Shown here one piece after another: positions 9,112 to 17,100 of a stretch of 64,000 nt of DNA; position 1 is the first letter of the stretch; every line of letters begins with the position of its first letter. Made by a program: the position numbers and the translations under genes. Source of the DNA: Gracilimonas sp. (GTDB taxonomy: Bacteria; Bacteroidota; Rhodothermia; Balneolales; Balneolaceae); assembly GCF_014762685.1 (NCBI RefSeq), contig NZ_JABURM010000005.1, positions 1,488,001 through 1,552,000 of the forward strand. The letters are read 5' to 3'. The notes beneath the pieces were generated by a model. The model had not been told where the DNA came from and made no database searches. It saw only the letters and a list, made by a program, of their open reading frames with translations.

Positions 9112-10828
9112 GCTTCTTTCTGTCCCAGCTATTATTTTGATCTTAGGAGCTTTTGTGCTCCCACTGTTACCGGAGCGTATCAGAAGTACCGCTTTCATCA
9201 CTTTCCCGTTGCTCGCTTTGGCTATGGTTTGGACAATGCCGGAAGGAAATCTTCTTCAAGTATCTTTTGCCAGTTATGAATTAGAACTTCTGTCTGTTGA
9301 TGGACTGAGCCGGATTTTCGGGATTATTTTTGCACTGATTACTGTCATTGGCGGCGTATATGCGTTCCATATTAAAGATCTTGGACAACAAAGCTCAGCC
9401 TTGGCTTATGCCGGCGGAGCTTTAGGAGTAACTTTTTCCGGAGATTTCTTCACCCTGTTTATTTTTTGGGAAATTATGGCTGCGGCTTCTTCTTACCTGA
9501 TTTGGGCCAGAGAAAACGAAGAATCAGCTAAAGCGGGTATGCGTTATTTATTGGTTCACATCTTTGGCGGGGGATTACTGTTCACGGGTATTTTATTACA
9601 CCTCAGCAGCGGTGGTTCCTTATATATCGAAAGCATTGAACCCGCTTACTCTGCCGCCAATATTTTTATGTTATTGGGCGTGGCTTTAAATACAGCCGTT
9701 CCTCCGCTCCACGCATGGCTGGCAGATGCTTATCCAAAAGCCACTATTACCGGTGCAGTATTCATGTGTGCACTTACTACCAAATCGGCCGTTTACGTGA
9801 TGATTCGCTTATTTCCCGGCTGGGAAATTCTGATTTGGGTTGGAGTGATCATGGCCATTTACGGAACTATTTATGCATTACTCGCCAACGACATACGTAT
9901 AATTCTGGCTTACAGTATAATCAGTCAGATTGGATATATGGTAACGGCAATAGGAATTGGATCCGAATTAGCCTTAAATGGAGCAACGGCTCACGCTTTC
10001 AATCATATTATTTATAAGTCCCTGCTATTCATGGCGGCCGGAGCTGTTATTTACGCCACCGGAACCAGTAAATTGAGTGAACTGGGTGGGTTTGCTAAAA
10101 AGATGCCATTGATCATCGGGCTTTATATGGTCGGAGCTTTATCCATTTCAGGAATGCCATTCCTGAACGGTTTTGTCAGTAAAACCATGATCTCAGGAGC
10201 GCTTGGAGATGCTCACCTGGAATGGCCAATTCTGCTATTGCTGATCGCAACCATTGGAACGTTCCTTCATACCGGACTTAAACTCCCTTACTTCACTTGG
10301 TTCACTGAAAAGAAAACTGAATTTGAAGTATCCTCCATCCCGACAAATATGAAAGTAGCCATGGGTATTGGCGCCTTTTTCTGCATCCTTTTTGGTGTGG
10401 CTCCGCAATTGCTTTACATTCAGCTTCCTTATGCTACTGACTTCCAGCCATTTTCCATTTATAATTTCGTGGAAATGACACAGATCCTCGTATTAGCATT
10501 TGCAGGATTCTGGTTCTTAAAAAAGCATCTCAACGTTTCTTCCACCATTTCCCTGGACACCGACTGGTTTTATCGCCGGCCGGCCGTTGCTGTACGATAT
10601 GTTTTCGTTGACCTCCCAAACAACTTGTTTGGTGTGGCGGAAGATATAACACTTAAACTAGCAGGAAAGCTTTCAGGGCTTTCTAAAAACCCAATGAGAC
10701 ATTTGTTACCTTCGTTTGTCATGGAAGGCAGAGAAGTGAAATCTGACGGTTTTACTGCATCTATGAGTGCGGCCCTGGCCTTTATTTTATTTGGATTTTT
10801 AGTGGCCATTTTATTTGTACTGTTTTAA
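9101..10828 (+). CDS. Third MrpD-like antiporter subunit, with altered TM7
   Basis: A polytopic subunit of about 575 residues. An upstream GTG at 9086 is possible, but the ATG at 9101 (or 9104), overlapping the previous stop, is preferred. The TM5 glutamate is present in 'GDFFTLFIFWEIMAAASSYLIWA', as are a TM8 lysine in 'ALTTKSAVYVMIRL' and the TM12 Lys in 'FLNGFVSKTMISG'. The position of the TM7 lysine ('GVK-A-x-x-PLH' in the paralogues) reads 'GVALNTAVPPLHAWL', with Asn (codon 9689-9691). The C-terminal ~100 residues add an amphipathic region and a final helix not found in the first D subunit. It is the last gene of the operon. Confidence 0.85.
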   Translation: MMLELLSVPAIILILGAFVLPLLPERIRSTAFITFPLLALAMVWTMPEGNLLQVSFASYELELLSVDGLSRIFGIIFALITVIGGVYAFHIKDLGQQSSALAYAGGALGVTFSGDFFTLFIFWEIMAAASSYLIWARENEESAKAGMRYLLVHIFGGGLLFTGILLHLSSGGSLYIESIEPAYSAANIFMLLGVALNTAVPPLHAWLADAYPKATITGAVFMCALTTKSAVYVMIRLFPGWEILIWVGVIMAIYGTIYALLANDIRIILAYSIISQIGYMVTAIGIGSELALNGATAHAFNHIIYKSLLFMAAGAVIYATGTSKLSELGGFAKKMPLIIGLYMVGALSISGMPFLNGFVSKTMISGALGDAHLEWPILLLLIATIGTFLHTGLKLPYFTWFTEKKTEFEVSSIPTNMKVAMGIGAFFCILFGVAPQLLYIQLPYATDFQPFSIYNFVEMTQILVLAFAGFWFLKKHLNVSSTISLDTDWFYRRPAVAVRYVFVDLPNNLFGVAEDITLKLAGKLSGLSKNPMRHLLPSFVMEGREVKSDGFTASMSAALAFILFGFLVAILFVLF

Positions 10829-10908
10829 GAAAATAACTTGGCCAGATTTTATTTAGTAGACGGTTATTCTTAAATCACGCCATTATTTTTCTAAAACTGT
10901 CAACAGGA

Positions 10909-12147
10909 TTGAATAGATTATCCGCTGATGATAATCAGCCAAAATCTTATAATACGATTTCAAAATTCTTGAAAATAACTTCTCACGGCCTTTCACCCTT
11001 TTTCATACTTTTGATTTTCGGGACTACTCTGTTCAGTCCCTTTGCACAAGCCCAAATTCCTGACACAATCCCTCCGGACAGCATCATTGCTGAATCTATT
11101 GAATATGCCTTTCTTCCCGCCCTGGCATATAATTCTGACCTTGGTTTAGTTGGCGGTGGAATAATGAGCCGGTATCACTTTAAAAAAAATGAGCACCCCT
11201 TTCAGTCCTATCTTATCGTCAATGCCATTGCCTCCACCAAAGGGCTTCTTTCTTCTTCTGTCTTCATTGATAAACCCAAAATTTTTGATTCACAACTGCG
11301 GCTGACTTCAGATTTTTATATCTCCCGCTTTCTCCAAAATCAATATTACGGAATCGGAAATTATGCAAAACTGACGGGTGAACCTGATTATTATTACTAC
11401 AAATCGTTTTCAACCGGATTAGAATTTATCTTACGGAAACCGCTGTTAATGATAAACACAGAAAATTCACAGCTTGATGCATATGGCACAGCTAATTTCG
11501 ATTACCGAACTCCATTTGGTAATAATACAGGCCGATTCATTTCAGAAGATACGCCTTTGGGTATCAACGGAATCAGAACGGCGGCTTTAGGAACCGGGTT
11601 GATTTGGGAAAACCGTGACAATGAATTTGCCCCTACCCGAGGAACTTATGCGAAAGCAGGAATAAAAATCAGTCAAATGTTGATCGGGAGCTCAGCGAAT
11701 TACTTAAAGTTTGAAAGTGAGGGGCGGGCCTATACCTCTTTTACCTTAATAAAGAAAGTTACTTTTGCCAACCGAATTTCCTTCACACATACATCAGGGA
11801 CATTACCCTACTGGCAGCTGGCCGAAATAGGTGGCGAAGCAACCATGAGGGGTTACCCTGAAAATAGATTCAGGGATGATAATGCTCTTTTTCTTAACAG
11901 TGAATTGAGGACCTGGTTTTTGGAATTTCCAGCATATGATGTTCGGATTGGAGGAACACTTTTCGCCGACATAGGAAATACCTTTTCAAATGGCACTGCT
12001 TTTAAAAATATATTTAAAAACCCCAAATATAGCTTTGGATTTGGAGGCAACAGCTCTTTTTTTAACGAAAACTTTATCTTTCGCGGAGATATTGGATTTT
12101 CAGACGAAGGCTATGGAGTTTACTTCACTGCAGGATATATGTTTTAA
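10909..12147 (+). CDS. BamA/TamA-family outer membrane beta-barrel protein
   Basis: A 412-residue protein with a hydrophobic signal segment (FFILLIFGTTLFSPFAQAQ) ending near residue 49, followed by Ser/Gly/Tyr-rich alternating strands typical of an outer-membrane barrel. 'LGTGLIWENRDNEFAPTRG' and 'AEIGGEATMRGYPENRFRDDNALFLNSELR' are the motifs of the bacterial surface antigen (Omp85 C-terminal) domain, and the chain ends in an aromatic residue (GYMF). The frame opens with TTG at 10909 and no better in-frame ATG precedes the signal. There are no POTRA domains, so it is a short single-barrel member, not BamA itself. Substrate unknown. Confidence 0.8.
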   Translation: MNRLSADDNQPKSYNTISKFLKITSHGLSPFFILLIFGTTLFSPFAQAQIPDTIPPDSIIAESIEYAFLPALAYNSDLGLVGGGIMSRYHFKKNEHPFQSYLIVNAIASTKGLLSSSVFIDKPKIFDSQLRLTSDFYISRFLQNQYYGIGNYAKLTGEPDYYYYKSFSTGLEFILRKPLLMINTENSQLDAYGTANFDYRTPFGNNTGRFISEDTPLGINGIRTAALGTGLIWENRDNEFAPTRGTYAKAGIKISQMLIGSSANYLKFESEGRAYTSFTLIKKVTFANRISFTHTSGTLPYWQLAEIGGEATMRGYPENRFRDDNALFLNSELRTWFLEFPAYDVRIGGTLFADIGNTFSNGTAFKNIFKNPKYSFGFGGNSSFFNENFIFRGDIGFSDEGYGVYFTAGYMF

Positions 12148-12173
12148 AACCTCTTTCCGAAGTATGAGTGATG

Positions 12174-13340
12174 CTAATAAGCAGAACTCAATAATCTACG
12201 GTTTCTATACATTATTTCTTTTGCGTGTTCCTTAAGCAAATTAGCCGCATCTAACAACATCAGTTCATTGTTCGGGAAAGGGGCCATCTCGGAATTCACC
12301 ATATCTTTTGATTCTTTCGACAGTGCCCGCTCATCTCCGGTATAAGATGCCGACATATGTTCAAAAAGTGCTGTAACGCCAATATTTTCCGTTTTCACTA
12401 ACTGATCAGTTCTGAGATCAATATAATCCAGCGTACCGCCTACTATTGCTTCTTTAACCTGTCTTACCTTAGATATTTCAGCTGAAACCGTTATATAGTT
12501 CGGTTCCCTTATATCATTACCGAGAGAATCTTTTTTCACATTTCCCCTTTCATCAAGCACGTATTTCGTACCATCCTGTACTTCCTTCTCTTCGGTAATT
12601 TTCTCTTTCTCTATCCTTTCAGGTGTTACATTTATATCATTTATGTTCAGTACAATGAAATAATCATATTTTTGATCCTCATCTTCATAAACACTGTATT
12701 TAATCCAGTTATTATTTAAGTCGCTGAGTCCAATTTTCATTAATTCCGATTCAAACCGCGCCGGTAAAACAACCTCAGAATTATTTTCGATAACAAAAAG
12801 AACCTGATTAGTTCCCAAATACTCCGCTTCCCGAAGCATTTGGTTTACTTCCCTATAATCTGAATAAATACTCTTCACTCGTTCAAATTCATAATAAGCC
12901 CTTCGGGCATTTTCTCTCCCGCCCAGTTCTAAATATTGCAGCCCTTTCTCATAAGAAATCTCTGCTGCTTGTGATTTAGACTCGATAAGCTGCTCATCAT
13001 AATCGATAATGGTAAACTCACTCATTAATGAACTAGGGAGTGTTTTTATTCGATCTTGTCGATTATCCAATCTTTCGTATAAAAGAAAAATCTTTACATA
13101 ATTTTCTTCTCTGCCTTCCTTTTCAAGAAATTCTATTTGGTCCATATCAAAGCTGTTTGCCTTTGTATATGCTTCTTTGAGTACATACAACTCTTGATCA
13201 TCGTTAGGTTTCTTACGAAGCTTTTCCACCGCTTTGTCAATGGCTCTATCATATTGCCCCTTCTGTAAAAGCTTCTCAGAGGAGTTACAACCAGTAAGCA
13301 AACTAACCGTTATAGCCAGTATAAATATTCTATTTAGCAT
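12174..13340 (-). CDS. Putative lipoprotein with helical repeats
   Basis: About 388 residues from the ATG at 13340. I chose this start because it gives a clean lipoprotein signal (MLNRIFILAITVSLLTGC) with the lipobox Cys at residue 18; an upstream in-frame start at 13382 would bury it. The first ~200 residues are helical and TPR-like (EKLLQKGQYDRAIDKAVEKL; GLQYLELGGRENARRAYYEFERV). A beta-rich part with 'FIVLNINDINVTPERIEKEK' follows. It is downstream of nuoK on the same strand but separated by a terminator. Function unknown; it is probably anchored in the outer or inner membrane. Confidence 0.75.
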   Translation of the reverse strand: MLNRIFILAITVSLLTGCNSSEKLLQKGQYDRAIDKAVEKLRKKPNDDQELYVLKEAYTKANSFDMDQIEFLEKEGREENYVKIFLLYERLDNRQDRIKTLPSSLMSEFTIIDYDEQLIESKSQAAEISYEKGLQYLELGGRENARRAYYEFERVKSIYSDYREVNQMLREAEYLGTNQVLFVIENNSEVVLPARFESELMKIGLSDLNNNWIKYSVYEDEDQKYDYFIVLNINDINVTPERIEKEKITEEKEVQDGTKYVLDERGNVKKDSLGNDIREPNYITVSAEISKVRQVKEAIVGGTLDYIDLRTDQLVKTENIGVTALFEHMSASYTGDERALSKESKDMVNSEMAPFPNNELMLLDAANLLKEHAKEIMYRNRRLLSSAY

Positions 13341-13397
13341 AGGACTATCATTTATGAGTTTTTTGAAAAGTAATAATACCAAACCAAATAATTACTA

Positions 13398-13430
13398 TAA
13401 AAAAAGCCTTTCTGAATTTCAGAAAGGCTT
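13398..13430 (-). terminator. Intrinsic terminator after nuoK
   Basis: A 12-bp perfect stem (AAGCCTTTCTGA pairing with TCAGAAAGGCTT, loop ATT), followed on the minus strand by a T run (the A run at 13398-13405 on the plus strand). It lies 31 nt after the nuoK stop, so the nuoJ-nuoK unit ends here and does not continue into the lipoprotein gene. Confidence 0.85.
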
Positions 13431-13460
13431 GAATCTAATAAAATACGGTTTAAAATATCC

Positions 13461-13763
13461 TTACCAGCGCAGTAAATTAATCTTACTTACATCCACTGTC
13501 AGGTTATTTCTAAAAATGGCTATGATAATAGCCAGGCCAACCACAGCTTCTGCTGCGGCAACTGCAAGGGCAAAAAATACTAAAATAATTCCGTCAATAT
13601 TCCCGTGAAAACTGGCGAAAGAAACCAGTGATAAATTCACTGCATTCAACATTAGCTCAACACACATAAAAATTACAATGGCGTTGCGGCGAATTAAAAC
13701 CCCCACAATTCCAATGGTAAACATGATAGCACTGAGCCCTAAAAACCAATCGATTCCTATCAT
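13461..13763 (-). CDS. nuoK: NADH-quinone oxidoreductase subunit K
   Basis: A 100-residue, three-helix subunit of the complex I membrane arm. '[18 protein letters not shown]' carries the conserved TM2 glutamate, and '[24 protein letters not shown]' carries the TM3 glutamate; both are needed for proton pumping in studied homologues. It starts 2 nt after the nuoJ stop and is followed by a strong terminator. It is separated by 10.6 kb from nuoL, which normally follows directly. Confidence 0.96.
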   Translation of the reverse strand: MIGIDWFLGLSAIMFTIGIVGVLIRRNAIVIFMCVELMLNAVNLSLVSFASFHGNIDGIILVFFALAVAAAEAVVGLAIIIAIFRNNLTVDVSKINLLRW

Positions 13764-13765
13764 AA

Positions 13766-14284
13766 TTAAATCTCTTCTATTCTTTTAATTTTATGCTGAG
13801 CAATCATTAATGCTCCCACAACGGCAGCCGTTAGCAGGATTCCGGTCATCTCAAATGGCAGCAGGTATTCCGTAAATAACACATCACCGACAGCTTCTAC
13901 CGTACCGATAGCCACCATTTCTTCTGAAATTGCGGGAAGGAAGTCTGCCACACCTGCGAGGCTGTAAAAAATCTGCCCTATTACGCCTACAGCCAAAAAG
14001 AAAATCAGAAAATATTTCACTCTGAATTTATCAAATAACTGTTCTTCGTCTTCCACATTCAGCAACATGATTACGAACAGGAAAAGTACCATGATGGCCC
14101 CGGCATAAACCAGAATTTGTATTACTGCTAAAAACTGAGCATTTAATATTAGAAATATTCCGGCCAGCGAAACCATATTCAGTACAAGGAACAAGGCGCT
14201 GTTTACTACGTTTTTGTTTATAACCATAGCCAAGGCCGACCCTATGGCTAACACTGCTAACATGATGAATAAATAAACAATCAT
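13766..14284 (-). CDS. nuoJ: NADH-quinone oxidoreductase subunit J
   Basis: A 172-residue five-helix subunit of complex I. '[50 protein letters not shown]' is the NuoJ signature, including the region that forms a pi-bulge helix in known structures. A likely Bacteroidota-type promoter sits just upstream on the minus strand. The next upstream gene is uppP, not nuoI, so nuoA-I must lie elsewhere and nuoJK forms its own short unit. Confidence 0.95.
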   Translation of the reverse strand: MIVYLFIMLAVLAIGSALAMVINKNVVNSALFLVLNMVSLAGIFLILNAQFLAVIQILVYAGAIMVLFLFVIMLLNVEDEEQLFDKFRVKYFLIFFLAVGVIGQIFYSLAGVADFLPAISEEMVAIGTVEAVGDVLFTEYLLPFEMTGILLTAAVVGALMIAQHKIKRIEEI

Positions 14285-14306
14285 AGATAATTTGTTTTGT
14301 GAGCGA

Positions 14307-14340
14307 CAAAGGTAGCCATATTTGTTTCCGCCTTCAAGAA
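14307..14340 (-). promoter_or_regulatory. Candidate Bacteroidota-type promoter for nuoJK
   Basis: Read on the minus strand there is a -7-like TACCTTTG (plus strand CAAAGGTA at 14307-14314) with a CTTG about 20 bases upstream. This matches the TTTG-N19/21-TAnnTTTG pattern except at one -33 base. The predicted start would leave a leader of about 15 nt before the nuoJ ATG. Confidence 0.45.
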
Positions 14341-14394
14341 CCAGCTGTGCTATTTTTATTATTTATTGAATTTTTCTTCACGAGCTTGAAAAAG

Positions 14395-15201
14395 TTATAT
14401 CAAATAATATACCAGCCCTATCCCGCCAATCAACCAACAATAGTAGGCAAAGTAATGGAATCCTTTTCTCTTAAGGATAATAATTAAGTATTTGAGAGCA
14501 TAGTAGCCTGAAATAAAGGCTGCCAGAAATCCAATAACGAGATTAGTAAGCGCTGCGTCAGAAACCCCTATTTCCACTAATTCTTTTACTTCCAGAAGCA
14601 TAGCTCCCGCTATTACGGGGATTAGCATCAGAAAAGAAAAATTCGCGGCTTCTTCCCTTTTCACGCCCATCCAAAGTGCCGCTGAAATTGTAGAACCGGA
14701 GCGACTTATACCCGGGATCATGGCAAAAGACTGCGCAACTCCTATGAGAAAACTGTTGGATAAATTTACATCTTTCGTAGTATTCCCAATAAATCGGGTC
14801 GTAAAAAGAATAAGGCCGGTTACCAGCAACATAACAGATACCACTAAAGGATCCGAAAAAATAGCTTCTACTTGATCTTTCAACGTGAAACCGACGATCA
14901 TGGCGGGAATCATGCTTACAAAAATAAAACCGATCAATTTAACTTTCGGATCTTCTTTTCGAGCAGAAGGACTTTTTAAAAAGCCAAATGCAGAAACCAG
15001 CAAGTCCCAAATAATTTTACGGTAGTAAATGAGAATACTGCAGAGGGTTCCAAAATGGACAATCACCTCAAAAGTAATGCCTGTTTCTACTTCTACCCCT
15101 AAAATTTGCTTTCCAAGTACGAGGTGTCCTGAACTGCTAATAGGGAGAAATTCAGTTAGTCCTTGAATGATTCCTAATAAAAAAGATTGTAAAACGTCCA
15201 T
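14395..15201 (-). CDS. uppP: Undecaprenyl-diphosphatase
   Basis: A 268-residue integral membrane enzyme that dephosphorylates undecaprenyl pyrophosphate to recycle the lipid carrier for peptidoglycan and other glycans; it is also linked to bacitracin resistance. Both active-site motifs are present: 'QGLTEFLPISSSGHLVL' near residue 15 (Glu plus SSSGH) and 'PGISRSGSTISAALWMG' near residue 160. There are about eight helices and normal family length. It lies upstream of nuoJ on the same strand but is functionally unrelated. Confidence 0.95.
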   Translation of the reverse strand: MDVLQSFLLGIIQGLTEFLPISSSGHLVLGKQILGVEVETGITFEVIVHFGTLCSILIYYRKIIWDLLVSAFGFLKSPSARKEDPKVKLIGFIFVSMIPAMIVGFTLKDQVEAIFSDPLVVSVMLLVTGLILFTTRFIGNTTKDVNLSNSFLIGVAQSFAMIPGISRSGSTISAALWMGVKREEAANFSFLMLIPVIAGAMLLEVKELVEIGVSDAALTNLVIGFLAAFISGYYALKYLIIILKRKGFHYFAYYCWLIGGIGLVYYLI

Positions 15202-15277
15202 TTATTATATTTGTTCACTTTTTGAAGCCAAGAAAATAATCATATCATCAGCTAATACTAAAAAAGAATTTAAAATA

Positions 15278-16279
15278 ATGAGCGAATACGCAATTGACAT
15301 GGAAGTGCTGAGCGAGAAAATCCAAAAAGACAGCGCATTTATTGAGGACATTAGAAAGGAGTTAGACAAAGTAATAATTGGTCAGCGTTATATGATTGAC
15401 CGGCTTTTGGTTGGATTATTGACCAATGGACATGTTTTACTTGAAGGAGTTCCGGGGCTAGCTAAGACGCTCACGGTTTCAAGCCTTGCCCAGGTCTTGA
15501 ATACAGCATTTCAACGCATTCAGTTTACTCCTGACTTGCTCCCCGCTGACTTGATCGGTACTCTCATTTATAATCAGAAAGAGGCAGAATTTTTAGTTAA
15601 GAAGGGGCCAATTTTTGCAAATATCATTTTAGCGGACGAAATAAACCGTTCACCGGCTAAAGTCCAAAGTGCTTTGCTTGAGGCTATGCAGGAGAAACAG
15701 GTTACCATCGGAGAAAACACATTTAAACTTGAAGAACCCTTTCTTGTGTTAGCTACGCAAAATCCGGTGGAACAAGAAGGAACATATCCACTTCCTGAGG
15801 CACAGGTAGATCGATTTATGCTCAAACTAAAAATTGATTATCCTACCGAGAAAGAAGAAATGCAGATCATGCGCATGCAGGCAAAAACAGGGAAAAAAGA
15901 AGCGCTGAATAAAGTTGTTGATCCTAAGACAATCCTGGAAGCACGTCAAACTATCAATGAGATTTATATGGATGAGAAAGTGGAGCAATATATCGTGGAT
16001 CTGGTATTTGCTACCCGGAAGCCAAAAAATTACAACTTAGATGAACTGGAAGACCTGATTAGTTTTGGAGCTTCTCCGCGCGCCACTATCAACCTAAACC
16101 TTGCTTCCCGGGCCCAGGCCTTTATGGAGCATCGGGCATACGTTACACCGGAAGATGTACGTACTATTGCAATGGATGTGTTGCGTCACCGTATCATTCC
16201 TACTTTTGAGGCTGAAGCCGAGGATATAACCCCGGAAGATATCGTCACCAAGATCATGAATACAGTTCAGGTTCCTTAA
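15278..16279 (+). CDS. MoxR-family AAA+ ATPase
   Basis: About 333 residues from the ATG at 15278; an open frame extends upstream to 15167, but its translation is unlike the family. The Walker A is 'GVPGLAKT' and the Walker B 'ILADEINR'. 'SPAKVQSALLEAMQEKQVT', 'ATQNPVEQEGTYPLPEAQVDRF' and 'SPRATINLNLASRAQAF' are the conserved MoxR blocks. MoxR ATPases act as chaperones, often with VWA-domain proteins and DUF58 proteins. Those partners would usually follow, but here a terminator and unrelated genes do, so the gene stands alone. The start of the upstream gene uppP is divergent. Confidence 0.9.
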   Translation: MSEYAIDMEVLSEKIQKDSAFIEDIRKELDKVIIGQRYMIDRLLVGLLTNGHVLLEGVPGLAKTLTVSSLAQVLNTAFQRIQFTPDLLPADLIGTLIYNQKEAEFLVKKGPIFANIILADEINRSPAKVQSALLEAMQEKQVTIGENTFKLEEPFLVLATQNPVEQEGTYPLPEAQVDRFMLKLKIDYPTEKEEMQIMRMQAKTGKKEALNKVVDPKTILEARQTINEIYMDEKVEQYIVDLVFATRKPKNYNLDELEDLISFGASPRATINLNLASRAQAFMEHRAYVTPEDVRTIAMDVLRHRIIPTFEAEAEDITPEDIVTKIMNTVQVP

Positions 16280-16320
16280 TGTTTTAAGACATCAAAGCAC
16301 TTTCACAATTTATGGTTATT

Positions 16321-16359
16321 AAAAAACCTCACAGCTTTTTAAAGATGTGAGGTTTTTTT
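16321..16359. terminator. Bidirectional intrinsic terminator
   Basis: AAAAAACCTCAC pairs with GTGAGGTTTTTT around a 14-nt AT-rich loop. There are T runs on both strands, so it can end the MoxR transcript (plus) and the small membrane-protein gene at 16492-16373 (minus). Confidence 0.8.
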
Positions 16360-16372
16360 GCATCAGGCAGAA

Positions 16373-16492
16373 CTATTCTGTTTTACCTTCGTTCTTCTTT
16401 GACTTGTTTTTAAATTGATCGTATCCAATTGGTATGGCAAAGCATAAAATCGCCAATAACGATACAATAATTGTGGTTAGATCGGTATCCAT
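16373..16492 (-). CDS. Small membrane protein (39 residues)
   Basis: A short frame from ATG at 16490-16492 to TAG at 16373-16375. It would encode one membrane helix (TTIIVSLLAILCFAIPIGY) preceded by acidic residues (MDTD) and followed by a strongly basic tail (DQFKNKSKKNEGK), which is the usual layout of a small single-pass protein with its tail in the cytoplasm. A terminator with a T run in its own direction sits 14 nt beyond the stop, which supports a real transcript. No Shine-Dalgarno is seen. Function unknown. Confidence 0.5.
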   Translation of the reverse strand: MDTDLTTIIVSLLAILCFAIPIGYDQFKNKSKKNEGKTE

Positions 16493-16623
16493 TGTTATAA
16501 AAATTTAGGGTTGATATAGCATACCCGTCATTTTCTTTAAAATAATAAGAGGTATGCTTTGTTTGGAGTAGATGAATAATCTCCCGGAAAAGATTCAGGG
16601 AAATTATTTCAATAATGGATAGG

Positions 16624-16992
16624 TCAGAGGTAAAAATGAAAAGGAAAAATCCTCTTTTTAACCGTTAAGCTTATCTCCGTAATTCTTAAACTGGCAAGAT
16701 ATACGGAAGCTTTCCAGCTATGGTACTTCTCTGAAGTATATCTTCCGTAAGTTTCTTGTTCTGTTACATTTTCAGAGCTTTGTAACGAGTTGGTATTTGA
16801 ATTATGAAGAGCTTGTTCACTTTGATGATGAATTGCAAATAAAAGATCGTGTGTAGTCTTATCTGAATGATGCTCTTCTATCGGTTGAATCTCTGCATCA
16901 GGGTAAACTGTGTTTACAGTCACCATCGCAACAGAGGACGAAGAAAGCAACAAACTAAATAGTAAAACAGGTATGTACTTGCTGGTATTCAT
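16624..16992 (-). CDS. Hypothetical secreted protein
   Basis: A 122-residue protein that I do not recognise. The N-terminus is a clear signal peptide (MNTSKYIPVLLFSLLLSSSSVAMV). The mature part is rich in His, Glu and Ser (EEHHSDKTTHDLLFAIHHQSEQALH) with a basic, hydrophobic C-terminus. It has no Cys and no repeat. It is transcribed toward the small membrane-protein gene, which starts about 130 nt further on. It could be a short periplasmic protein; the coding call rests mainly on the signal peptide. Confidence 0.55.
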   Translation of the reverse strand: MNTSKYIPVLLFSLLLSSSSVAMVTVNTVYPDAEIQPIEEHHSDKTTHDLLFAIHHQSEQALHNSNTNSLQSSENVTEQETYGRYTSEKYHSWKASVYLASLRITEISLTVKKRIFPFHFYL

Positions 16993-17042
16993 TAATCAAT
17001 AATACGCAGAAGATTACCAATAATTATTGACCGGTTAAAAAT

Positions 17043-17079
17043 AAAAAAGCCCCTCACATAAGTTATGTTCGGGGCTTTT
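17043..17079 (-). terminator. Intrinsic terminator after rpsA
   Basis: GCCCC at 17049-17053 pairs with GGGGC at 17071-17075, with an inner ACATAA/TTATGT stem. On the minus strand it is followed by a T run (the A run at 17043-17048). It ends the rpsA transcript and belongs to a terminator type that recurs at 24.6 and 29.0 kb. Confidence 0.8.
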
Positions 17080-17100
17080 AAATAACTTGGCAAAAGAGAA

